Of a stretch of 10,368 nucleotides of DNA, positions 1 to 5,567 are shown piece after piece; within the stretch, counting starts at the first letter, position 1, and each line of letters opens with the position of its first letter. The position numbers were made by a program, and so were the translations under genes. Source of the stretch: Candidatus Roizmanbacteria bacterium (GTDB lineage: Bacteria > Patescibacteriota > Microgenomatia > UBA1406 > GWC2-37-13); the NCBI GenBank assembly GCA_026395475.1, contig JAPLYQ010000127.1:1-10368 (forward strand), in the 5' to 3' direction. A model generated the notes under the pieces. It did no database searches and was not told where the DNA came from. It was given only the letters and a program-made list of their open reading frames with translations.

Positions 1-281
1 TAATTGGTCATGAGGAGGGCAGAGGTAAAGAGGAGTGTTCCCAGCAACCCACTAAATAATGAAACTGTTCCTATCGCAGCCCATTCCTTCGCATTTAGCT
101 TTTCTTTTTTAAAACCTTTGGAGACAATAGGAAAAAGGAGAATCGATCCTATTAAGTGTTCAAAAAATACAATGACACTTGGAGGTAAACTATATAAGCT
201 TCTTCTGACGATGCCATCAACTGCCCACAAAGAAGCGGCGATGATGATAAGTAGTGGACCATTATTCCATACTTTTTTCAT
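1..281 (-). CDS. EamA/DMT-type transporter, N-terminal part (cut by window edge)
   Basis: Only the first 93 codons are present; the rest lies left of the window. Translation of the minus strand begins MKKVWNNGPLLIIIAASLWA and continues through the pattern expected of EamA (drug/metabolite transporter superfamily) proteins: a first membrane segment around residues 9-21 containing SLWAVDGIVRR, a second around 37-51 (VIVFFEHLIGSILLFPIV), a basic loop (SKGFKKEKLNAKEW), and a third starting near residue 68 (AAIGTVSLFSGLLGTLLF). Full proteins of this family have about ten segments and roughly 280-300 residues. The substrate cannot be told. The ATG has no Shine-Dalgarno motif but lies 6 bases after a TATTAT box, as for other genes here. 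It follows gmd on the same strand by 52 bases but probably has its own promoter. The + strand open frame over the same bases is its antisense shadow. Confidence 0.75.
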   Translation of the reverse strand, partial: MKKVWNNGPLLIIIAASLWAVDGIVRRSLYSLPPSVIVFFEHLIGSILLFPIVSKGFKKEKLNAKEWAAIGTVSLFSGLLGTLLFTSALLMTN

Positions 282-287
282 ACATAT

Positions 288-293
288 ATAATA
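288..293 (-). promoter_or_regulatory. -10 box (TATTAT) for the EamA-type gene
   Basis: On the minus strand the sequence reads TG-TATTAT, then six bases, then the ATG at 281. With normal spacing, transcription would start at or within a base or two of the ATG, giving a leaderless mRNA. The -35 region is weak (TTGTGT at a short 15-base spacing). The match to the flippase and LCP promoters strengthens the call. Confidence 0.5.
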
Positions 294-333
294 CACCATT
301 ACTTTTTTACACAATCAAAGCAAGGGGATTATA

Positions 334-1308
334 TTATTTCTGAAGTCTTTTGATGTCTGCTTCTACCATCATTTTTACAAGTTCTTGAAAGGTAACTTTT
401 GGTTTCCATCCAAGTTTTGTCTCTGCTTTTGAAGCTCGTGCTTGCAAATGAGGTACTTCAGCTGGGCGCTTAAACCGTGCATCGATCGTAACATACTTTT
501 CCCAATCGGTAATGCCAATTTCTGCAAAAGCTAGTTTTACAAATTCTGATACTGCATGTGTTTCTCCAGAACCGATAACATAATCATCTGGTTGTTCTGC
601 CTGCATCATTAAGTACATTGCTTCAACGTAATCTCCTGCAAATCCCCAATCTCTTTTTGCATCAAGGTTTCCAAGTGCAATATTTTCTGCTAAACCGAGT
701 TTAATACGTGCAACGCCATCTGTGATTTTTCGTGTCACAAATTGAATACCTCGAAGAGGTGACTCATGGTTAAACAAAATTCCATTTGTAGTAAATAAAC
801 CGTATGATTCTCTAAAGTTCACTGTCATCCAATAGGAATACACTTTTGAGATTCCATAGGGACTACGAGGATGGAAGTTTGTGTTTTCATCTTGATACCC
901 TCCATCATTAGCAAGTCCAAACATTTCACTAGTGGACGCTTGATAATATTTTGTTGTTGGGGAGAAAAATTTGATTGAGTTTAAAAGGTAAAGAACACCG
1001 AGCGAATTAATTTCTGTAGTTAACTTTGCTTGATCCCATGAAGAACCCACAAATGATTGTGCTGCTAGATTGTAAACTTCAGATGGTCGAACTATTTTTA
1101 TAAGGTTGAGAAGTGAGGACTCATCTGTAAGATCGCCCTCAACTAACTCTACGGTTTTATCAAGGCCGAGAAACTTTAAATTCCCCATATGAGGTTGGGA
1201 ATATCGTCTCATAAGCCCGTATACTTTGTATCCTTTTTCAATAAGAAGTTTTGCTAAATAAGGTCCATCCTGTCCTAAAATGCCCGTGATAAGTGCTGTT
1301 TTTGCCAT
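334..1308 (-). CDS. gmd: GDP-mannose 4,6-dehydratase
   Basis: This cytoplasmic short-chain dehydrogenase/reductase (extended, NAD(P)-dependent) converts GDP-D-mannose to GDP-4-keto-6-deoxy-D-mannose, the entry step to GDP-fucose, GDP-rhamnose, perosamine or colitose. The 324-residue protein has the Rossmann motif TGILGQDG (8-15), the NADP-phosphate-binding MRR (33-35), the NLAAQSFV stretch (80-87), the catalytic triad region STSE (125-128) with YGISK (Y151, K155), the GMD signature LFNHESPLRG (178-187), and LDAKRDWGFAGDYVEAM and FKRPAEV in the substrate-binding C-terminal half. Length is near the low end for the family. A TTG 51 bases upstream extends the frame, but it lies upstream of the likely transcription start, so ATG 1308 is preferred. 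No GDP-fucose synthase or reductase is next to it, so the final sugar is unknown. It probably feeds the glycan pathway of the flippase and glycosyltransferase nearby. Confidence 0.9.
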   Translation of the reverse strand: MAKTALITGILGQDGPYLAKLLIEKGYKVYGLMRRYSQPHMGNLKFLGLDKTVELVEGDLTDESSLLNLIKIVRPSEVYNLAAQSFVGSSWDQAKLTTEINSLGVLYLLNSIKFFSPTTKYYQASTSEMFGLANDGGYQDENTNFHPRSPYGISKVYSYWMTVNFRESYGLFTTNGILFNHESPLRGIQFVTRKITDGVARIKLGLAENIALGNLDAKRDWGFAGDYVEAMYLMMQAEQPDDYVIGSGETHAVSEFVKLAFAEIGITDWEKYVTIDARFKRPAEVPHLQARASKAETKLGWKPKVTFQELVKMMVEADIKRLQK

Positions 1309-1336
1309 AGATATTCGTAAATTTACAATACCAATA

Positions 1337-1345
1337 ATTATAGCA
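1337..1345 (-). promoter_or_regulatory. Extended -10 promoter of gmd
   Basis: The minus strand reads TGCTATAAT, a perfect extended -10 element. CTGATT at 1360-1365 gives a 17-base spacer to a poor -35 box. Transcription would start near 1330, leaving about 20 untranslated bases before ATG 1308. This argues against the longer TTG start at 1359. Confidence 0.55.
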
Positions 1346-1400
1346 GGTGTTAAAGGCAAAATCAGAAGTATTGGGATACAGATTACTCTAGCCCATATTA

Positions 1401-1516
1401 AAAACCAATTTGAAGCAGTATGCCGGCACGTGACATTTATGCCGTCGAGATTTTAAGGCGGGTAGGAAAAACGAAGCATAAGACGTCACTGAACGGCATA
1501 TGCGAGAATTGGTTTT
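1401..1516. repeat. 116-bp imperfect inverted repeat (MITE-like element or structured RNA)
   Basis: The ends are a perfect 10-base inverted repeat, AAAACCAATT at 1401-1410 and AATTGGTTTT at 1507-1516. Moving inwards, further blocks pair in order: TATGCCG 1419-1425 with CGGCATA 1494-1500, GTGAC 1430-1434 with GTCAC 1485-1489, TATGC 1438-1442 with GCATA 1476-1480, TCG 1445-1447 with CGA 1472-1474, and TTTT 1451-1454 with an A-run at 1467-1471. Internal loops are nearly symmetric (4/4 and 3/4 bases). It fills the divergent gap between gmd and the flippase and ends about 18 bases before the flippase -10 box. It could be a remnant of a small transposon, a regulatory RNA, or a cruciform-forming element. 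No coding frame is seen in it. Confidence 0.6.
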
Positions 1517-1533
1517 GTTTGAATGGATTTCTG

Positions 1534-1539
1534 TATAAT
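1534..1539 (+). promoter_or_regulatory. -10 box (TATAAT) for the flippase gene, leaderless type
   Basis: TG-TATAAT is followed by seven bases and then ATG 1547. The predicted transcription start coincides with the start codon. The upstream in-frame ATG at 1523 lies before this box and so would not be transcribed from it, which decides the start at 1547. No clear -35 box is seen (GGTTTT at 17 bases). Confidence 0.55.
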
Positions 1540-1546
1540 ATACGTT

Positions 1547-2827
1547 ATGATTGCCAAACTATCTTCCTTTCTCAAGCGCCCCACTAGCACCGCCGTCATT
1601 ATTAACACTGTTGGGAACTACCTCAATGTCTTCTTTTCTGCTTTTTTTATCTATCTTCTTGTGCGAATTATTAGCAGAACGGAATATGGAGTATTTAGCG
1701 TTCTTCTTGGTATAACCTTTGTTCTGGCGAATCTTCTTGATTTTGGCACTACCGCTACACTCTATTCATACCTTCCTTCTCTCATTGAAAAAAAATCTGA
1801 GAACGCCTACCGACTTATTAAAAGCACATTTTTTTATCAAACACTTTTTTCGAGTATTGTCATTGGATTTCTTCTCATAATATTTCCATGGCTTGATTTA
1901 GTTTTTTTTAAAACAAAAGCGCCTGTTATGACTTTGTATTTAACCGGTATTTCTGTCATGTTTTTTATATGGCAAAATTTTCTTATCAATTGTCTCTATG
2001 TTACGAAGAGAGTTCTTCAAGTAAATCTATATACACTCATTGCAAACGTTGCAAAAACAATCATCGTCATAGCTCTCGCATTAACACATACCATTTCTGT
2101 CGGTCTCATCATTTTTGTATTTGGAATAATAGGACCAATCATTTTTTTTGCCCTTGTCTATTCTTCTAAAAAAAACCATATGGACGCCCTAATGAAAGCT
2201 CCTATCGAACGGAGTGATTTTAGAATGCGCTATACATTAACCTATTTTATTGCCTCACAATTCTTTAATTTGGGTCTTCGTATGGACTTATTTCTATTGT
2301 CTTATTTCCTTTCTAAGGACCTTGGAGATTACGGAGCAGCACAGAAGATTATTCTCACTATTATTACAACAATTGTAAGTATTACTCAGGTAATTTCTCC
2401 GGCATTTGCAAAAGTAAAAAGTAAAAAAGATTTATATATGAATGTTAAACCAGCACTCCTCTATATGTTAATTCCTACTGTTATTTTTCTTGCACTATTT
2501 ATTACCCCTGATTGGGTATTTGAGCTTTTTTTTACCAATAAGTTTTATCACACTGCTGCAATATCACGTCAATTAGCAATTGTGTATCTCCCATATTCTT
2601 TTATTAGTCTCTTTCATCTTTTCCTCCTTTACTCCGTTAAAAGACCGGGAAATATACTTATCGGTAATGTTGCTATCTTTATTGTAGTAAGTGTTGGATG
2701 TTACCTATTTATTCCAACATACGGAGTATCTGCTGCTATTGGCTCTTTGGGAGTTGCGTTCACTATTGCCAGCCTTATTCTTATTGGCTTCTCATATCGT
2801 GCTTACGTTAGCCTCCCCAACGAGTAA
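1547..2827 (+). CDS. Wzx-like polysaccharide/lipid-linked oligosaccharide flippase
   Basis: The 426-residue protein is almost entirely membrane segments separated by short loops, about 12 in all, as in the MATE/MVF superfamily of polysaccharide export proteins (Wzx, RfbX). Typical family features are the N-terminal pattern VIINTVGNYLNVFFSAF (17-33), LVRIISRTEYGVFSVLLG (38-55) and the following ANLLDFGTTATLYSYLP, with an Arg/Tyr-Gly loop and an acidic residue in segment 2. Such proteins flip undecaprenyl-linked sugars from the inner to the outer membrane face. The start is set at 1547 because the -10 box lies between it and the upstream ATG at 1523. It is the only plus-strand gene in the glycan region and is convergent with the glycosyltransferase remnant, which overlaps its last 36 bases. 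Substrate specificity cannot be read from sequence. Confidence 0.85.
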   Translation: MIAKLSSFLKRPTSTAVIINTVGNYLNVFFSAFFIYLLVRIISRTEYGVFSVLLGITFVLANLLDFGTTATLYSYLPSLIEKKSENAYRLIKSTFFYQTLFSSIVIGFLLIIFPWLDLVFFKTKAPVMTLYLTGISVMFFIWQNFLINCLYVTKRVLQVNLYTLIANVAKTIIVIALALTHTISVGLIIFVFGIIGPIIFFALVYSSKKNHMDALMKAPIERSDFRMRYTLTYFIASQFFNLGLRMDLFLLSYFLSKDLGDYGAAQKIILTIITTIVSITQVISPAFAKVKSKKDLYMNVKPALLYMLIPTVIFLALFITPDWVFELFFTNKFYHTAAISRQLAIVYLPYSFISLFHLFLLYSVKRPGNILIGNVAIFIVVSVGCYLFIPTYGVSAAIGSLGVAFTIASLILIGFSYRAYVSLPNE

Positions 2828-3959
2828 AAGGGGACATTTCCAATTCTCCAAAATAAGTGGCCCACGATAGGTGGATTTTGTTTCTTGTATGCATCCTTTT
2901 TTCTTAAGAACTTCTACATGATTGTACCCATATATTTCTTCAACATAAGGGACTACCTGTATGTGTTCTGGGAGTACGGTATTTTGAACGTTACGCAGTT
3001 CAAATAGAGTCAAGGTGGAGTCGTAGTAGGTCACTGGGTCAGATGAGGGGAGGATCATATATACAGGCTTCAAAACGGTCATATAGTCCAAATATGATAA
3101 AAAACCAGGTGATGAGTGTTGCTGCACCAGCGCAGAGATAATAACTCCATTTGGGGAACCAGCTGATTCTTCCAGTAGCAAATTTAAGGAATATCATAAG
3201 GAAGTTTCTAAGTTCTGCCTTGCCCAACACCAACGACCAATTTTTTACAACCGCCAAACCCATTTTGGCATTATTAAGCTGTTGCAGTAGTAGAGGGGAG
3301 AGGAGAAGAAGTGAAAGAAATAATCCCCATGTCATCCCCGTGAAGACGGGGATCCAGTCGATAATTTTCAATTGATTTTTTTTTCTCTGGATTCCCGCCT
3401 GCGCGGGAATGACAAACAAACTCATAAGTATCATTCCCAATATAAAGAATGCACTTCCGTAAAATGTCAGCATTGCCAATGCAGAAAAAATGTTGAATAG
3501 ATAAACATGTTTTTTATTCAATTCTTTATCTCGAGTTACTCTTAATAAAGAGTATAGGGCAGCAGTTAAAAACGCAGTTGCCATCATATACATTCGTGCT
3601 TCTTGACTGTAGTAGATAATAAGCGGATTAAATAGAAAAAAAGCTGTAGCCCATGTTGCAGTTTTTTTATCTTTGAGAAAAGACCCAATTTTATATACGT
3701 AGAATCCAGCTATGAGTGAAAAAATGACAGAAGGCATTCGAAGTGCAACTTCAGAGGAACCAAAGAAAGTGTTCCATAGAGACATAAGCATGTAATATAA
3801 AGGAGGATGAAAATCATGAGGGGAAAATTGAGTTGGGATTTGAAGAAAGGGGATAGATCGCACAACTTTTGCAACGATTGCTTCATCAAGCCACAGTGAT
3901 TGGTTAAGATTGATGAGTCGAATAAGAAATGCTGAGATAAAAATGAATGTTATTGTCAT
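2792..3959 (-). pseudogene. Broken membrane glycosyltransferase (GT39/ArnT-like, PMT_2 type)
   Basis: Integral membrane enzymes of this type use polyprenyl-phosphate sugars as donors on the outer face. From ATG 3959 the protein shows the expected N-terminal catalytic pattern SLWLDEA (21-27, acidic pair D25-E26), HDFHPPLYY (48-56), EVALRMPS (70-77) and YYSQEARMY (116-124), followed by several membrane segments. This frame ends at a stop at 3039 after about 306 residues. Just past the last hydrophobic stretch (FFIIFGLY, near 3090) a different minus frame takes over without its own start (KPVYMILPSSDPVTYYDS and onward, ending ILENWKC near 2840, stop 2792) and resembles the soluble C-terminal part of the same family. 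Relatives are usually near 500 residues, so roughly 100 residues, including later membrane segments, appear deleted at the junction. A mini-element sits inside the gene and a repeat arm adjoins its start. A GTG at 4016 would add 19 residues derived from that arm. Confidence 0.7.
3331..3413. mobile_element. 83-bp palindromic mini-element inserted in the glycosyltransferase gene
   Basis: Two 27-base arms face each other. The left arm (3331-3357) starts GTC, then the hairpin ATCCCCG/CGGGGAT with a six-base loop, then CCAG. The right arm (3387-3413) is its inverse, with hairpin ATTCCCGC/GCGGGAAT around CTGC. One flanking base on each side extends the match to TGTCAT...ATGACA. The host frame stays open through it and reads VIPAQAGIQ ... 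WIPVFTGMT, a peptide pair well known from palindromic repeats in coding regions of many bacteria. The hairpin core resembles the neisserial dRS3 pattern (ATTCCC-N8-GGGAAT). No gene is inside, so it is a non-autonomous element. Confidence 0.75.
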
Positions 3960-3973
3960 TTCACGTAAAAAGC

Positions 3974-4002
3974 TGTCATCTCGAGCGAAGTCGAGAGATC
4001 TC
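3974..4002 (+). repeat. Left hairpin arm of the GIY-YIG unit
   Basis: The arm reads TGTC, then a hairpin TCTCGA/TCGAGA with loop GCGAAG, then GATCTC. It encodes the last residues of the GIY-YIG protein (ISRLRSR) on the minus strand and, in another frame, the RSLDFARDD peptide at the extended N-terminus of the glycosyltransferase. Both peptides are typical of this repeat type being read through. Confidence 0.7.
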
Positions 4003-4275
4003 AATTGATAAATCACTCCAGTTTGGATTCTTCATTGCAATTATATGCATTTTTTTTGCTCTATTCCACTTTTTAAGCTGTTTCTCTCTTTCAATTGCTT
4101 CTTGAATATGACGGTACTCTTCAAAATAGACTAGTTGAACACAATTATATTTTGAACTAAATCCTTCTACTAATTTATTTTTATGTTCGTAAACTCTTCT
4201 GAGAATGTTATTTGTTACTCCGATATACAAAACCTTAGAAAGACTAGACATCATATAAACATAATACGATTTCAT
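3976..4275 (-). CDS. Short stand-alone GIY-YIG family protein (UPF0213/YhbQ-like nuclease domain)
   Basis: The 99-residue protein is a single GIY-YIG domain. The GIY-equivalent YVY is at 5-7, the YIG at 17-19 (VLYIGVTNN), the catalytic-type arginine follows in NILRRVYEHKN (R26/R27, H31), then the conserved LVYFEEY (48-54) and the helix EAIEREKQLKKWNRAKK (59-75) with the acidic residue expected for metal binding. NPNWSDLS near 83-90 is the usual end of such proteins; the final ISRLRSR is supplied by the repeat arm. GIY-YIG domains cut DNA in homing endonucleases and repair enzymes, but the role of these short stand-alone forms is poorly known. A TATAAT box ends five bases before the ATG. The gene is enclosed by inverted hairpin repeats, which suggests it acts on them. 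Confidence 0.85.
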   Translation of the reverse strand: MKSYYVYMMSSLSKVLYIGVTNNILRRVYEHKNKLVEGFSSKYNCVQLVYFEEYRHIQEAIEREKQLKKWNRAKKMHIIAMKNPNWSDLSIEISRLRSR

Positions 4276-4280
4276 ATTTT

Positions 4281-4286
4281 ATTATA
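4281..4286 (-). promoter_or_regulatory. -10 box of the GIY-YIG gene, leaderless type
   Basis: The minus strand reads TATAAT, five bases (AAAAT), then the ATG at 4275. The box lies directly inside the right hairpin arm, so the arm would occupy the -35 region. The promoter therefore belongs to the unit and could be bound or bent by whatever recognises the arm. Confidence 0.5.
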
Positions 4287-4287
4287 T

Positions 4288-4323
4288 AGATTTCTCCACG
4301 CGCTTCGCTTGGTCGAAATGACA
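4288..4323 (-). repeat. Right hairpin arm of the GIY-YIG unit
   Basis: Read on the minus strand it begins TGTCATTTCGACC, then AAGCGAAGCGCG, then TGGAGAAATCT. It aligns with the left arm in order (TGTCAT, TCGA, GCGAAG, GAGA, ATCT) with extra bases in the middle. It forms an imperfect hairpin with outer pairs ATTTC/GAAAT and inner CC/GG. Confidence 0.7.
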
Positions 4324-4333
4324 AGGGGAGGGG

Positions 4334-5551
4334 TTATTTCTTTTTTACAGGTGTTGGAGTTACTTTGCTTGTCGGTAGTGGCGTTGGTGTTGGGGTAATT
4401 TCAAGTATCCCATTGCTTATCATTGTTTGTATCTCCTTCCAATTATCTTCTCCTGTTCGCGGGATGAGGATATATCCTCCATAATCTGAATATGAGCTTT
4501 TAAGGTAGTCTGTGTCGCTCATATGGATACTAATAAAACGATACTTTGCTGCATCTCCCGCTTCGCCCATAAATTTTTTCATCTCATCAACTGAGATGTC
4601 TGTTTCAACATGCGCTTTTACTTCATTCATGAGAGAAAATACTTTTGTTACAATACCAATGCTAATAAGTTTGTTTTTTACCGCCTTTACAAATTGCTGT
4701 TGGCGAGCAGCTCTCCCAAAATCTGACCCATCCTGTAATGAATGACGAGAACGTACATATTTAAGTGCTGTTGCCCCATCCATATGTGTCATACCTTTAT
4801 CAAAGTGCAGATGCTCATATCTACAAGGAAATGCCTCCTTAGGATCTTCGGATATGTTTTTGAAAAAAGTTTCAAGTTCCGGTTTTTCAGCAAATAATTT
4901 TTTCTTTTCATCTTCACTATATCCGGGTTCCATAAACTTTTTTACCTGCTCAAATTCTGCTTCTTTCCCACATAATTCCTGCTCCTTGCCAGTTATTGGA
5001 TATTCATAATCATCAAATGTTTTTTGGACGTCAACATCTACGCCGCCAAGAGAATTGATTGCTTTTTCAAAACCTGTAAAATCTACTGCAATATAATTAT
5101 CTACTGTTAAACCTGTCACTGTTTTAATTGCTCCTTCTAAAAGTTCTGGGCTCCCTGGTTTTTTCATATCAACATCAGGATAATTCGTTGGATTCAAACT
5201 GATTTGATACAAAGAATTTATTTTTGAATGAAAATCTGCTTTTGATTTTGTAGGAAGTTTCACCCATAAATCTCGAGGGAGTGAGGTAAGAGACACTGTG
5301 TTTTTTTTAATATCTATATGAGCCACCATAAGTGAATCAGTAAGATAAGGACCTTCGTGCGCCTTACCATCTTCACCTATTCCTCCATATCCAAGAAGAA
5401 GAATATTATATTCTGTTTTTTCCTTCACAACAGGAGGTGTATTCTGACCATTCTTATATATAGCTTTATAAAAATCTGCTGTTCGAAGTGCAAAATAGGC
5501 AATATAAATCCCAATAAATGCGAGGAGAATAATAAATATTTTCTTAACCAT
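4334..5551 (-). CDS. LytR-CpsA-Psr (LCP) family cell-wall glycopolymer ligase
   Basis: LCP proteins are anchored outside the membrane and move glycopolymers from polyprenyl-pyrophosphate carriers to peptidoglycan or other acceptors. The 405-residue protein has an N-terminal membrane anchor (about 4-22), then YNILLLGYGG (48-57), LTDSLMVAHID (70-80), SLPRDLWV (90-97, with R93-D94), KINSLY (110-115), YIAVDFTGFEKAINSLGGVDV (153-173), and MDGATALKYVRSRH (257-270) with the downstream D277 and R280/R283 that contact the pyrophosphate. An insert of about 60 residues (185-245) carries two cysteines, C194 and C243, which could pair outside the cell. The tail (about 385-405) is rich in Thr-Pro repeats and ends in lysines. 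It starts nine bases after the MFS gene and has its own promoter overlapping that gene's stop. Confidence 0.92.
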   Translation of the reverse strand: MVKKIFIILLAFIGIYIAYFALRTADFYKAIYKNGQNTPPVVKEKTEYNILLLGYGGIGEDGKAHEGPYLTDSLMVAHIDIKKNTVSLTSLPRDLWVKLPTKSKADFHSKINSLYQISLNPTNYPDVDMKKPGSPELLEGAIKTVTGLTVDNYIAVDFTGFEKAINSLGGVDVDVQKTFDDYEYPITGKEQELCGKEAEFEQVKKFMEPGYSEDEKKKLFAEKPELETFFKNISEDPKEAFPCRYEHLHFDKGMTHMDGATALKYVRSRHSLQDGSDFGRAARQQQFVKAVKNKLISIGIVTKVFSLMNEVKAHVETDISVDEMKKFMGEAGDAAKYRFISIHMSDTDYLKSSYSDYGGYILIPRTGEDNWKEIQTMISNGILEITPTPTPLPTSKVTPTPVKKK

Positions 5552-5559
5552 AAGGATAT

Positions 5560-5567
5560 ATTATACA
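5560..5567 (-). promoter_or_regulatory. -10 box of the LCP gene, overlapping the MFS stop codon
   Basis: The minus strand reads TG-TATAAT, then eight bases, then ATG 5551. The TAA stop of the upstream MFS gene lies inside the TATAAT. The twelve bases CTGTATAATATA are identical to those before the flippase start. A leaderless or nearly leaderless LCP mRNA is expected, in addition to any read-through from the MFS gene. Confidence 0.55.

Larger units (their letters stand above)
3974..4323 (-). mobile_element. 350-bp unit: GIY-YIG gene enclosed by inverted hairpin repeats
   Basis: Related arms in inverted orientation, beginning TGTCAT on the left and ending ATGACA on the right, enclose a single GIY-YIG gene with its own -10 box just inside the right arm. 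The stop codon of the gene lies in the left terminus. The unit sits exactly between the LCP gene stop (4334) and the start of the glycosyltransferase (3959). No convincing target-site duplication is visible. Whether the unit is mobile is inferred from its organisation only. Confidence 0.5.

Noticed and set aside
4..291. Open frame on the plus strand over the left edge
   Set aside because: It is the antisense of the EamA-type transporter start, whose minus-strand translation shows clear membrane segments; the plus translation has no family features.
1309..1359. Longer gmd start at TTG 1359
   Set aside because: It runs across a perfect extended -10 element, and the Rossmann-fold N-terminus normally starts a few residues before the glycine motif, as with ATG 1308.
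1523..1546. Longer flippase start at ATG 1523
   Set aside because: The TATAAT box at 1534-1539 lies inside the added codons, so a transcript from it would begin at about 1547, which is also an ATG with the normal family N-terminus.
3078..3110. Programmed -1 frameshift at the T6A run in the glycosyltransferase
   Set aside because: The downstream part lies in the +1, not the -1, frame relative to the first part, and family-typical membrane segments are missing, so deletion plus frame change explains it better.
3331..4323. CRISPR array or tandem repeats from the four similar arms
   Set aside because: The arms are in inverted pairs with unequal spacing and flank genes or gene parts; there are no regularly spaced direct repeats with unique spacers.
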